A stretch of 64,000 bases of DNA from Ilyonectria destructans. Taxonomy: Eukaryota; Ascomycota; Sordariomycetes; Hypocreales; Nectriaceae. Below are positions 10,768-21,110 of the stretch, in pieces (position 1 is the stretch's first letter; every line of letters begins with the position of its first letter). The translations under genes and the position numbers were made by a program. Where the stretch lies: contig JAHEWK010000004.1 of the NCBI GenBank assembly GCA_020740775.1, positions 2,790,001 through 2,854,000 on the forward strand, read 5' to 3'. A model generated the notes under the pieces. That model saw nothing but the letters and a program-made list of their open reading frames with translations, made no database searches and was not told the origin of the DNA.

Positions 10768-11243
10768 TGCTCGTATTTGACCTTTCGTAAATCAAGAATG
10801 GGATGGTGGTGAACAAGACAGTGAGATTGTGTACTTGAGAAAGTGTCTCTGTATTAAATGTCTCTGCTTGATATGCGGGGGAGAAAGATCAGGGTTGTGT
10901 CGGGACCTTTAACAGAAAACTCCCAAAGGAGCAGGTCTACTGCGGTGCGCATATCGGAGGGCCGAGACTACATCGCCGGCTTAGAACATGCGTCGGCATA
11001 GAGGCACTCATGCCTGAATGCTCCGAAGCAACTACTCCGAAGCGGCTCCCTGATGCGGCTACGCCGATGACACTATCCCGACGTATCCACTCGGGAGCAT
11101 CGCATCTACTCCGACATGCCTACTCCGAGTGCCACCCCATGACACGGAGGCTTTGATGATGGCATTATAAAACAAGACTTGCCGGTCTAAATGTTCTGGC
11201 ACACTCAATCAGATCAATTCATTCCGAAGATCATAAAAACAAA
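10768..11243. promoter_or_regulatory. Bidirectional promoter with repeated CTCCGA sites
   Basis: This 476-bp region separates the divergent decarboxylase and aminotransferase start codons. CTCCGA occurs at 11021, 11035, 11109 and 11123, that is, as two pairs each with 14-bp spacing. Three of the four are preceded by TA or A to give ACTCCGA, and an inverted copy (tcggag) lies at 10954-10959. Zn2Cys6 proteins bind CGG/CCG half-sites, so these are plausible operators for the regulator 1.6 kb downstream (inference). A TATA-like tataaaa is at 11166-11172, 72 bp before the aminotransferase ATG. Confidence 0.55.
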
Positions 11244-12788
11244 ATGTTGCAAGCAAAGCTCAAGAAAGTGGAGGAGAAGCGATCCAAGTCAGATCCACTC
11301 CCACCAGGATGTGCCCCTTATACTTCCTCAAACCACTTTAAGATCCAGCCATCCGGCTCGAAGCCCAAGGCTAAAAAATGGGATCACCGATTCAGCCTTG
11401 AAAGTCTCAATCAAATTCCCTCGCCACTGAGAATGGCGGCGAGGGCCCCTGGCCAGCCAAGATTGATCACATTGGGGACGGCCCGGCCTGCACCGCAGTA
11501 CTTTCCCTGGGAGACGCTCGACACGACCGCAGAGTGGAATTATTCTGGCTCAAAGAGTAGTGTTGCAAATACTACTGCGCTCATGTCGTGCACAAGAGAG
11601 GAGGAGGGGTACCCTCTGAATGTCGCCATGAATTACGGCTACTCCGCTGGCTCTCCCCAAGTTCTGCGTTTCGTCACCGAACACATGGAATTGATCCACG
11701 ACCCGCCTTACGACGACTGGGAGTGCTGCATGACGTGCGGAACGACTTCTGCTTTCGAAATCGCATTCCGACTATTCTGCAATCGCGGGGACTATGTGTT
11801 CTTCGAGAATCACACCTACTCAGGAACCTTGGCCACTGCAAAGGCCCAAGGCTTGAACGTCATTGGCGTGGACGTGGATGAATTTGGCCTCGTCGCTGAA
11901 GATCTCGACTCCAAGTTGCGCAATTGGGACGCCTCCAAGGGACCAAAGCCCTCCCTTCTGTACACAATCCCCACTGGGCAAAACCCAACTGGCGCGACCC
12001 AAAGCCTAGCACGGCGAAAGGCCATCTATCAAGTCGCGGAGGAACATGATTTGTACATCATCGAAGATGATCCTTACTACTTTATCCAATTGGGAGAAGA
12101 CAACTATGACACATCTGCTCCAAAAGTCCCCCAAGCAACCCCCGACGCGCTCTTGGCGCGGTTGCCCGTCTCATACCTCTCACTGGACGTATCTGGACGA
12201 GTCTTGCGCATGGATACCACTTCAAAGATTTTGGCTCCAGGGCTCCGTTGTGGCTGGGTCACAGGAAGTTCCCAAGTCATTGCCAAATTCATTTCCCAGA
12301 CGGAAGTTGGCGTGCTGTCGCCCAGCGGGCCGTCGCAACTGATGGTGTATAAGCTCTTGGACGAGACTTGGGGCCACGAGGGCTTCATTTCATGGCTGAG
12401 TTATCTATCCTCCGAATATCGCGATCGCCGAAACATTTTGCTCGAGGCCTGCAATCGATACCTTCCGTCGGAGATATGCCAGTGGGCTATTCCCACGACA
12501 GGCATGTTCTTCTGGGTCAAAGTAGCGGTACCGAAACACCCGGCCGCTGGGCAGGATCGTTCTCCCGAACAACTTCGGCTCTTCCATTCTGAGGTGGAAG
12601 ACAGAATCTTCACTTCCGCCAATGAGAACGGAGTGCTGGTCAGCAAAGGCAGTTGGTTTGCCGCCAGCAAGGAACAGGAACCTCAAGTCTGTTTCCGAAT
12701 GACCTTCGCGGCCGCCCCTGAGAACGATCTCACCGAAGCAATCGAACGATTTGCGCAGGCTGTACGGAAAGAGTACCAACTTGTCTAA
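11244..12788 (+). CDS. Aromatic-type aminotransferase, PLP fold type I (Aro8/Aro9-like)
   Basis: One exon of 514 residues, the size of fungal aromatic aminotransferases (Aro8/Aro9, related to kynurenine/2-aminoadipate aminotransferases). Visible family features are the early substrate loop with YFPWE, the AMNYGYSAGSPQVLRF segment, the TIPTGQNPTGAT motif (about residues 240-252, PLP ring binding), IIEDDPYYFIQ (about residue 272), the Schiff-base lysine Lys328 in MDTTSKILAPGLRCGW with the phosphate-binding arginine after it, and a C-terminal substrate arginine region near QVCFRMTF. It should move the amino group of an aromatic or branched amino acid to a keto acid in the cytosol. The divergent decarboxylase could take the resulting keto acid to an aldehyde. 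The two genes share one promoter and a Zn2Cys6 gene follows 39 bp after the stop codon, on the opposite strand, which supports a co-regulated set. Confidence 0.92.
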   Translation: MLQAKLKKVEEKRSKSDPLPPGCAPYTSSNHFKIQPSGSKPKAKKWDHRFSLESLNQIPSPLRMAARAPGQPRLITLGTARPAPQYFPWETLDTTAEWNYSGSKSSVANTTALMSCTREEEGYPLNVAMNYGYSAGSPQVLRFVTEHMELIHDPPYDDWECCMTCGTTSAFEIAFRLFCNRGDYVFFENHTYSGTLATAKAQGLNVIGVDVDEFGLVAEDLDSKLRNWDASKGPKPSLLYTIPTGQNPTGATQSLARRKAIYQVAEEHDLYIIEDDPYYFIQLGEDNYDTSAPKVPQATPDALLARLPVSYLSLDVSGRVLRMDTTSKILAPGLRCGWVTGSSQVIAKFISQTEVGVLSPSGPSQLMVYKLLDETWGHEGFISWLSYLSSEYRDRRNILLEACNRYLPSEICQWAIPTTGMFFWVKVAVPKHPAAGQDRSPEQLRLFHSEVEDRIFTSANENGVLVSKGSWFAASKEQEPQVCFRMTFAAAPENDLTEAIERFAQAVRKEYQLV

Positions 12789-12826
12789 AAGTATTTTGTT
12801 TGGGAGCTTTGTTTCGGGTAACAGCT

Positions 12827-15102
12827 TCACTGGCCCGAGAAGCCTTGCGCTGCTACCTCATCTCCGACTAGGAACGGGTGCTCGGCGAGGGTGAGCCAGA
12901 AATCCACTTCAAAGTCTTGAACGTTACTGTTATCCCAGGGGTTCCAGTTTCCGTCGCTGGGGAGAGTCGGAAGGCATGGAAGAGAATTCCCAGACGGCTG
13001 GCTCAATAGTTGTGCCCCCATTCTGCCACACAAAAATCGGTCGAGGAGGCTTTTTATGGTTCGTGTTGCCCCTGCAAGGAGTGCATAATTGGCATCCTCC
13101 TTGCAGACCAGTGTTCCAACTTCGACTTCAGTAACCAGAACGCTTAGGTTTTGGAACACACTGGACAAAGCTATTCCCTGACTCAAGATTGCCTGTGGGC
13201 CATATAGTAATGAAAGACATATGACACCAGAAGCTGCCAATCCGTAATATGCAACCTGTGATATGTTAGTGCGGGCGAACTAGACTCGAGAAGGTGACTT
13301 TCCTTCCAGATGAGGGATGTGCCGGAATCTATCAGACGGTCTTTTATCATCACCGCCTCAACTACTACCCCTAGCATATCTGCCGAGATACCCACTAGCT
13401 GGGCGTCTGGTTCCGAAATGCGACGCACCAGTGCCATACGAAGCATAAACAACACATGGAGGTGATTAAGACGGGCGCTAACCATCAGATCTAGCTCTAT
13501 GGGCTGTCTATCGTAGTTGCGTATTGTGCCCTCGAGGCGGAAACGCTGAGGGAAGGCTAACCATCGTGATTCAGCCTTGGCTTGAATTACGCTGCTAAGG
13601 TTAGAAAGGTTCTTCCGTACAATAGTGTGCTACTCACCTTGCTCTTCTCATCCTCTCTTCGTAACATTCTTCTCCGAAGAGCTGCAGTACGTCCTCTTTG
13701 AGAGCTGCACACAAGGCATACCAGCGCGTATCAGCCTTGTAATCAAAGTGCTCTTGTTGTCCCCATTCGGGCCATTCCGGCGAGAAGTATGGACTACTTA
13801 TTGAGGTTTCCGAATCCTGCCCCGGCAGACGAAAAAGACACTGTTGTCGGTGGATTCGAGATGGGCGACCGAGAAAGATGGAGATATTCTTGTCTGCGGA
13901 ATAGGCCCGGGCAAATATAGCTTGCCTGAGGTCTTTGAGGAAAGCGGGGACAGGAGCACTATTTTTGGTATCTTGGTGATACCCAAGAGCGAACAAGGAG
14001 CTGGCGACGTCGCCGAGCTTTCTCCATGATTGATAGCCTAGGGTGACTGTTAGAATCGGCTGACCGGGATCGATGCCTGAACCTACTCTGATCGCCATCA
14101 ACAAGTGAATGGAGAATGAAATTTTCGTATTGTAGAATGAGCTGCAAGTCGTTCAAGCAGTCAAGCGAGAGAGAGAATTCCAGACAACGATCTGAATAAT
14201 GCATGGCAAGCTTTCGCAAGTTCCGTCGCTGCTGTTCAGAGTTGTAAGGGGTCTCGGGGCTACTGAACCTGAAAGTGGCTCGGGAAACAGTGGTGAAAAA
14301 GAGCCCGAGGGTTTCCCATCTTGCATTCTGCTGACAAAACTGTGCGCAGAAATCGTCGAACGAAGTAGTGGCATCCATTGCGAGTGGACGGCATGATTGT
14401 ATGAAGAGGTTTCTTGCGATTTCCATGGCATTTATTGAGCTTCCGCAGAGGCCCTCGAGAATATACTCTGCCGTGAGGATGCAGTTCTCTGTGAACAATC
14501 CCGATATGGGAAGATTCGCTCCGGTATCAAGCCACCCCCTGACTAGTCTGACACAAGCTGGGATCTGGACAAACCGATGGAGTTGCTCGATTAGCTCGAC
14601 GCCCTGAGAAACGTGCGCCTCGTTTACAATTTTCTCCGAAAGAGAACCCCAAGCCTGTCCGACGTCAGGAGTGGTCTCGTTGACGCCCTCATCTCCAACT
14701 GGAAGATGATTGAAAAGGGTAGTATGGCTGAAAGAACCCAAGTACCCCGGATTGGGGTAGTTGTGTGGCTTGGTCAGGAACCCGGTGACTGGTGTGACTG
14801 GTGTCTCTGCCCTGGACGGGCCACTCGAGGGACCACCAACGAGAGTGCGCTGTTGGCTATTTTGACATCAGCCTGGTGGAGTCTCGAGATATATGCAGCA
14901 CTGCAGCTCCTTACCTTAACTCTCGCGGTGGAGTGATTACAGCCGACTTCCTCTTGTCCTTCTTGAAAGGCCTCAATCGATAAGTACAACCGGCTGCTTG
15001 GTTTCTGCCACGACACCGAGAACACACCGGCCGTGCGTGATCGCAAGCCAGTTTAGACGATCTACAAGGATCGCATGCCGGCAACTTAGGTACCTTCGGC
15101 AT
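12827..15102 (-). CDS. Zn2Cys6 transcription factor of the decarboxylase/aminotransferase block
   Basis: Predicted exons on the minus strand are 14915-15102, 14087-14856, 13638-14037, 13303-13591 and 12827-13255, giving 691 residues. Exon 1 holds the zinc cluster: CDPCRSSKLACDHARPVC followed by SRCRGRNQAAGC. The next part has the YLGSFSHTTLFNHLP opening and the fungal transcription factor middle homology region, with SYQSWRKLGDVASSLFALGY and FARAYSADKNISIFLGRP across the exon 2/3 junction. The first three introns are canonical. Intron 4 (13256-13302) would need a GA donor: the sequence is AAG|GAAAGT where GTAAGT is expected, while the branch site and CAG acceptor are intact and the frame joins perfectly (SLIWK to VAYYGLAASG). 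Reading through instead adds about 40 unrelated residues and stops. The protein is probably the local activator. Its C-terminal segment depends on that intron being removed. Confidence 0.85.
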
Positions 15103-18100
15103 CTCTGACGATCGGTATCGTAGCGCTGATTTGATTGGCTTATCGCGACAACGCTTCGGGGTGGTATCAGTGCGTTTCGGCCGGGGAGGATGAAAGATGC
15201 AAGTCCAAGAGGGAGCTGCTCTACGCCGACGCGGTCGGCATGTTCGGGGTAGAAAAAAGCGGGCCGGCTGTGACTAAGGAGTTGACTTAAAAAGGCCCCG
15301 TGACATCGGAATGCTAGCGGAGATGTGAGGCGATTGGCCGTCTTCCACTCCGAGATGTTTGAAGGCTAGGTTGGAGGCTAGTTTGGCGGCTTGATCCGGC
15401 TTCTTGCGGGCGAAGAGTGTTCCTTGTGCCGTGCAAAGGGAGCCATCACCATCGGATTCAATGTCATCGAATCTTCTTTATTTCCCCGCTTGACATTTGT
15501 GGCCCGAGCGTTACTCAGGGCGAGGTGTCATTGAAGCTACCCAGATTGCATGGCACCGGGCTTCGCTTGCCACGTGCTGTAGGTGTAAAAATATACCGCG
15601 ACACCCACGGCTTTTCCATTCTCGTCAATCGCGAGGAGTGGTAGGGCCATGCATGGGGATCTAAGATAAGCTATGGCCCGGCTCGTTAGTAAACTTCTTT
15701 CCAATCCGTGTAATAGCCGGAGTAATGAAACGGCCGATCTTGAAGACTACTCCGAGCCGTTGTGAGTATTTGTTCGCGGAAGCGACACGTCAGATAATGA
15801 TAACGACAGATTACCCCAATGGTCACAGCAAATGAACGCCGATTGCGCATTATCTTAGTCTCGGACGAGATAGTAACGATTGGCATGAGTGGGGAGTAAG
15901 CTTTACGAGACCTTGTCATTCTATGAATATATATTTTTAGGTTGTCTCCCGTGGTGGTTTCTCTTCTGTTACTTCACGTCCCGTTGTTAAGTATTATTTA
16001 CCATTTGATCATCACGTATTCGCGTCAATTAAGAGATGCGTATCAGCTTATCATCTGTGCCTCATACATTCGGACACCTGAATTCTTTTTACAGTCTCCT
16101 CTCGGCCACCGTACTGTACAGGGACCCCACCATCGCATTTGGGCCACTCAGCATGTAAGCTACCAACAGCTGTCGGCCTCCGAACTTAGCGAGCCAACCT
16201 CACCCGCAGCGCATGTCCGCTGCCTGCAAGGGATGCCGCCTTAGTGGATCATGATTGGAGTTCGGTTCCACTCTCAATGAGTTTGGGAAGTCATATCATT
16301 AAAATTATGGCTTGTGGTCGAAGTAAGTTGTCTTCATTATTCTAGCTAATGAGGGTATTACAGAAAATAACCAAAACGTGACCACATTACACGAATATTC
16401 TTTCAATGATTTCCGTATGGGAAAAAGGGAATGCTCTTTCATACCTGTATGTCTCCCTCTGTGTCATATATAAGGAGATAAGCCAACGTACTGTACCGTC
16501 CAGTATGGGCACTGCCATTTGATAGATTGGTGCAGCGGTGAAATGCGAACTGCGAACCACTATGAGCCCGGTATGCCACACGATCCGCTATCATCGAGAC
16601 ACCAATAGTGACCTGGGTTCACCTACTGCACCTGAGACGTCACCAATGCCACCCAAGCAGAAGAGATACGACCAGCACGGATTGATCGGGACCAGAAAGG
16701 CGATGAGTTCGAACCCCAGATGCGAGTAGATCAAGATAAAAATCTAGAGGCTGGAAATTGACTACAGCCTAAATTATGACAAAGAAAGATTCTTAGCTGC
16801 TCAGGCACTATCAGCCTAGGGGGGATCATAAGTGAGCATACGGGTTAATGTACTGTACCTTCTAGTATGGCCCTATTTTTTAGTCGCTTTGTACACAGAT
16901 AAGATTCTGACACCCTGTAGGTTTATGTAATCGCCTTGGATGAATCCCATGTCAGGAACGGCGCCTGTTACGGCATAGGTTAATGCCAAAACATTTTCCT
17001 GAAGGCCCCGTGCCGTCGGTGTCGCGTGTAACATGCGCAGTAGAAGGACCAAAGGTACTTCGGCCAAAGTATTTGCCTCAGTAACTTTCAGCCCTCGTCC
17101 TAGTTTATGTCGTATGTTTTGTGGAACCACGGTCAGCTTTGGTTGTGGTCGTGTCACTAGCCTTTTCGTTATTCGTGACCCCTCATGGTGCAACCGGTGT
17201 ATGAATTCTCGACAACGAGGATGTGTTGCACGGGTTGGGGACGTTGGGGGCTCCAAAACGGGAGCTGTGGTACCGAAAAAGAAACTGACACATATGGACT
17301 AGTGGATTGTGCCAGCAGGAGTTGCCTGGAATTTGGTGCGTCTGAAGTGGGCAATGTGGATGTAGGGAACTAGGGATAGCTAGGGAGTAAGGAAAAACAT
17401 GGTCACAGATGCGCCTCGCTTTGGGAGAAAGTGTCCAGGAACTCCCTTGGAATCCGAAGTTGTTCAATTCAATAATTTTGACTTGCCCCACGTCATCTGC
17501 ATTCCGCAAAGCTTGAAAGGATAACTCGCACCAACTGGCCGGTGTTAAGACCGACTTTTCGAGAGGTGGATGGTACCGTACGCACGTGGCGGACTTCGTT
17601 GTGGAATGCCGACGAGATAGTGGGCTGTGTGAAAATCGGTGAGCCATTGTGACCCGTTTTCATATTTATTGTTGACTCATGCACATTGTCTAACCAACAT
17701 GTTCTTGGATGTGCCCACAATACGTTGCACGGGGGGTCGGGTGGTCTTTTGTCGCACAAATGGGCTCGAACTGGTATTCCACGGCATATGTCTTGTACGA
17801 GAATGATGAGGCTAAGCCATAATAAAATGTCTGAGCATGAAGTCGCTCGGATAAGTACCGCGAAGCGCAATTATACACATTCTAGGATGCAACCCGCACA
17901 TTGGTGTGAGAGAAGAGCGCTATGTGTAGCGTCGTTCGCCTTACGCGGCCTGCGTTTTTTCTGGGCCGTGGCTTTCTTTGTTTGATACCTCAACCAACTC
18001 GACAGGTTGTGTAACGTCGCTAAGATAGTCCCCCACTCTCAGCCGGACTTGATATTGCTTCTTGGGGGGATATTACGAGATGCAAATGTGTCTTTCCCAT

Positions 18101-18615
18101 GAGTATCTGTGTTGGTGGATGTTTCACAACCGCTTTGACCCTCCGGGCGCAGACCCTTGCATTGGCTCTCATTGCATTGTGCTCAGCCGTTTCTCGGTTG
18201 TGGAATTGGACTTATGATACCCACAAATATGTCTTGAGTTCGGCGTCAAACACTGGCTCGGCTGGCAGGCAATTCGTATTGATCTGCATATTTAGAGCTG
18301 TATTCAGCTAACTGTACGGCACCTGCCTGAGGCAGCAGCAGTAGCTCCAACGATTCGCACAGCATCCAGCCACAGCAAAAGCCATAAGCAGCCCAGCTGC
18401 AATGTCGATCCCGCCGTCCAAAGAGGACTCGCTCCACCTCTAGCGTCGATAATGGGAAACTCCGCTCGCGATACTTCGGGCTAAAAGTACGGCCGAGATC
18501 GAGTAAGAAGCAAACAAGTCAAGTTCTGCTGCCCCGCCCCGTTCAGCATTTCGAGTCCTGTTTTTCTCCCTGTTGTCGCGTTGAAGGCAAGCTGAAGCCA
18601 TCTCGATACGTCAAG
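15103..18615. other. Long intergenic region, no supported gene
   Basis: About 3.5 kb without a gene I can support. The left end is the promoter of the Zn2Cys6 gene at 15102 and carries CTCCGA at 15348-15353 and TACTCCGA at 15748-15755, matching the sites in the shared promoter at 11.0-11.1 kb. An imperfect 21-bp direct repeat (gtactgtacc...agtatgg) occurs at 16488-16508 and 16850-16870. Frames of 127-154 codons between 16873 and 17647 show no domain. Decayed sequence is possible. Confidence 0.5.
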
Positions 18616-20928
18616 ATGGAGGCCAGAAGCACGCCGGACGATAGAAGCCCGAAAGAGGGCAATGCCCTCCGCACTGCATGCACCGAGTGCCAGCGTCGCA
18701 AGCAGAAGGTGACGGCATCACGACCCTTGCTAATTCTAGACCCCCGATGCTGACCCTGCCCCAGTGCAACCGCGAATGGCCGTGCAATCACTGCCAGAAG
18801 CGCAAGGTCGCGTCTCTGTGCAGTTTCAATCATGAGGCCGAGCCCAACAGCGCTTGGATGCCGTCAGTCGACGTCAAAAGGAAGCGCGATCGCGAGTCGA
18901 AAGAGGAGCCTGATGAGTGGGACACGGCTGCCGGGCTTGAAGCCATCGGCTATACCACCTCTCATCTTCTCTCAAACCTCGAGATTGACGTAAGACTAGC
19001 CTTCCCAGATGACCATCGCTGTGTTCGATTTCTTATTCTTTTTCTGACCTATAATAGTCGCATAGCAAAACGGGTGCCAAGCAGTATCGTGCCGACCCTG
19101 AAAGCAGCCCCCAACTGAAGCGCGCTCTTGACACTTTACCATCGAGGCAAGATCTCGGTGAGTGTAGTTCCCCTAACAGCTCACTTTGCACCGGCTAAAG
19201 TGTATGTGCAGACGCTCTGGTCCAGAATTTTCTCTCCAACGTCAACTTTTACTACTACATTGTGTACCCCACAAGCTTCGTCGAGGAGTACGCCGAATGG
19301 TGGAAAGATCGAGACGCGGGTCGACCTCTGGGACTCCAATGGACCTGCCTCATCATCATGGTTTGTGCCTGCTCTGTGCAGCACACCGATGCCAAACTCA
19401 CTGAGACTCTGGAAAGCAATCTCGGATCCTCAGTCAAAGAGCTGACAGAACGCTATCACAACGTTGCGCGAGAGCTTCATAGCGCAATCCCCGTCGGCCA
19501 CAGCCACTTTTTCTCGGTCCAGTATCTGCTGCACTCGTGCTACTGGTTCAAGGCTGAAGCACGCTTCGTTGAGTGTTGGCAAGTCCTGGGTGCTACTGTT
19601 CGCGAAGCTCAGGCTCTAGGTATGGAGATCTACTATACAACCCACTCCTGCATACATTCTAACAGGTATCCCAAAAGGCCTACACGAGGAAGTAGGTGGA
19701 CGCATATCCGAGTTTAATCGGGAAATGCGGAGACGCCTTTGGTGCATTGTTGACTCTTGGGACTGGTAAGTCATTGTTTGAGCCTCCTAAGCTCTGATCT
19801 GACAGTATTATAGGCTTGTCTCGTCATTGCTTGCACGGCCGATGCTTATTGACCGCACAAACATCAAGATCGGTCTTCCAAGCCTCACGCTTGAGCCGTT
19901 TCCCGTCTCTCCACTCTTGCACTTGAAATTGCAGTCGCAACTCGTCGGCCTTATCTTCAAAGAATTTGGGCCACCAAAGATTCTCACCGATCCTTCCCAA
20001 ATTCAGAAGTATCAGAAGATCCTTGAAGAGTTCATGCTCTCTTTCCCCCCTGCGTATGCATTTGACAATCCAGATACGACGCCGGAGGTGACATATCCGT
20101 GGATCGCCCTGCATCGTCATTACATGCACACATGTACGATCTCAATTGCCCTTGGCCCCTTTAGGGGATACATGGCCAAGAGGATGACGAAGGACACCCC
20201 GGAGATTGAACTCAAGTTTAGACGGGACGGCATCGCATACGCGCTGAAACTGATGGATTCCGTCCAACGCTTCTTCCAGTACGTGTGGGCTAGAGACAGC
20301 ACCTTTCACTTCGTGCCCTTTTGTATTTTCGACACAGCGGCTCTGCTCTGTTCCGCAGTTCTCCATGACGAAGACGGCAAGCTTGCCCGAAAGGACAACA
20401 TCATTGATGCGGTTGATATTGCGCTCATCACCCTGAAGCAATTGCGCACAGCGACCGACACGGCCAAGACCCCGTATGACGTTCTACGACGTCTTGTAGA
20501 CAGAGTGTGGCCTGCATCTGCCAAAAACAACTCGGCCGAGGGTCTGCGCAAGCGACTTAGAGCTAGGGCGCCGGTGCATTACACGCCCGCGATTACCCAA
20601 GCTGTATCGCCGCCCTATCAACTTGGTCAGGCTGCGCCCCCTGTCCAGACATACGCTGGCTTCGAGTTCCCGGATGGATCCATACATCCACAAAGCTCCG
20701 CGATACACTCGACAGCCCCTGGAGGCGTCATGAACGGCGGAGATCCATACGGATTATCTCCCTCTCCAAATGGGAGCCCCAGTGCGGCGTTGGTCCTCGA
20801 ACCCGCCGCTACCTACGGAACAACTGCCCCCTGGCCTCAACCCCAATATCTGAATCCAGAGAGCAATGTGCCCTTAGTTCACCCTCCAATGATGATCAGC
20901 ACTGCAGATTGGCCATACACAGAGGCGC

Positions 20929-20963
<35 letters not shown>

Positions 20964-21110
20964 CCATTTGTTGACTTGCAGGAAATGCCCGTAGGAGAGC
21001 CCCAGGACATGGGATTTGCCATCATGCCAGATGTACAGCTGGGTGACCTTGCGAACCTGTGGAATTGGGAAAGCCTTGATTTGGGATTTGGGACGAACCC
21101 TATTTTGTAA
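18616..21110 (+). CDS. Zn2Cys6 transcription factor
   Basis: Predicted exons are 18616-18708, 18765-18989, 19058-19157, 19212-19619, 19666-19765 and 19814-21110, giving 740 residues. All introns are GT..AG and phases agree. The zinc cluster spans the first intron: ACTECQRRKQK then CNREWPCNHCQKRKVASLC, with the intron just before the third cysteine as is common in this class. A basic DVKRKRDRESK segment follows. The middle homology region includes YIVYPTSFVEEYAEWW, LGIPKGLHEEVGGRI, MRRRLWCIVDSWDWLVSSLL and ARPMLIDRTNI, typical of fungal-specific transcription factor domains. The C-terminal third is Pro/Gln-rich, has a (Gln-Ala) repeat and ends in an acidic, aromatic tail that could activate transcription. 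It is nuclear. No enzyme gene lies close by, so its targets are unknown. The next gene downstream encodes a membrane receptor on the same strand, 1.9 kb away. Confidence 0.9.
20931..20963 (+). repeat. Coding hexanucleotide repeat (CAGGCA)n
   Basis: Five and a half perfect copies of caggca encode alternating Gln-Ala within the C-terminal region of the Zn2Cys6 protein. Because the unit is a multiple of three, length changes would stay in frame. Such tracts are often polymorphic between strains. Confidence 0.85.

Noticed and set aside
16488..16870. 21-bp imperfect direct repeat (gtactgtacc...agtatgg) at 16488-16508 and 16850-16870
   Set aside because: Short, with no element-like structure between the copies; it could be chance or the trace of an old insertion. 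Recorded only within the intergenic entry.
16873..17647. Overlapping minus-strand frames of 127 and 154 codons
   Set aside because: No family resemblance, no splice structure that links them, and plus-strand frames of similar length overlap them.
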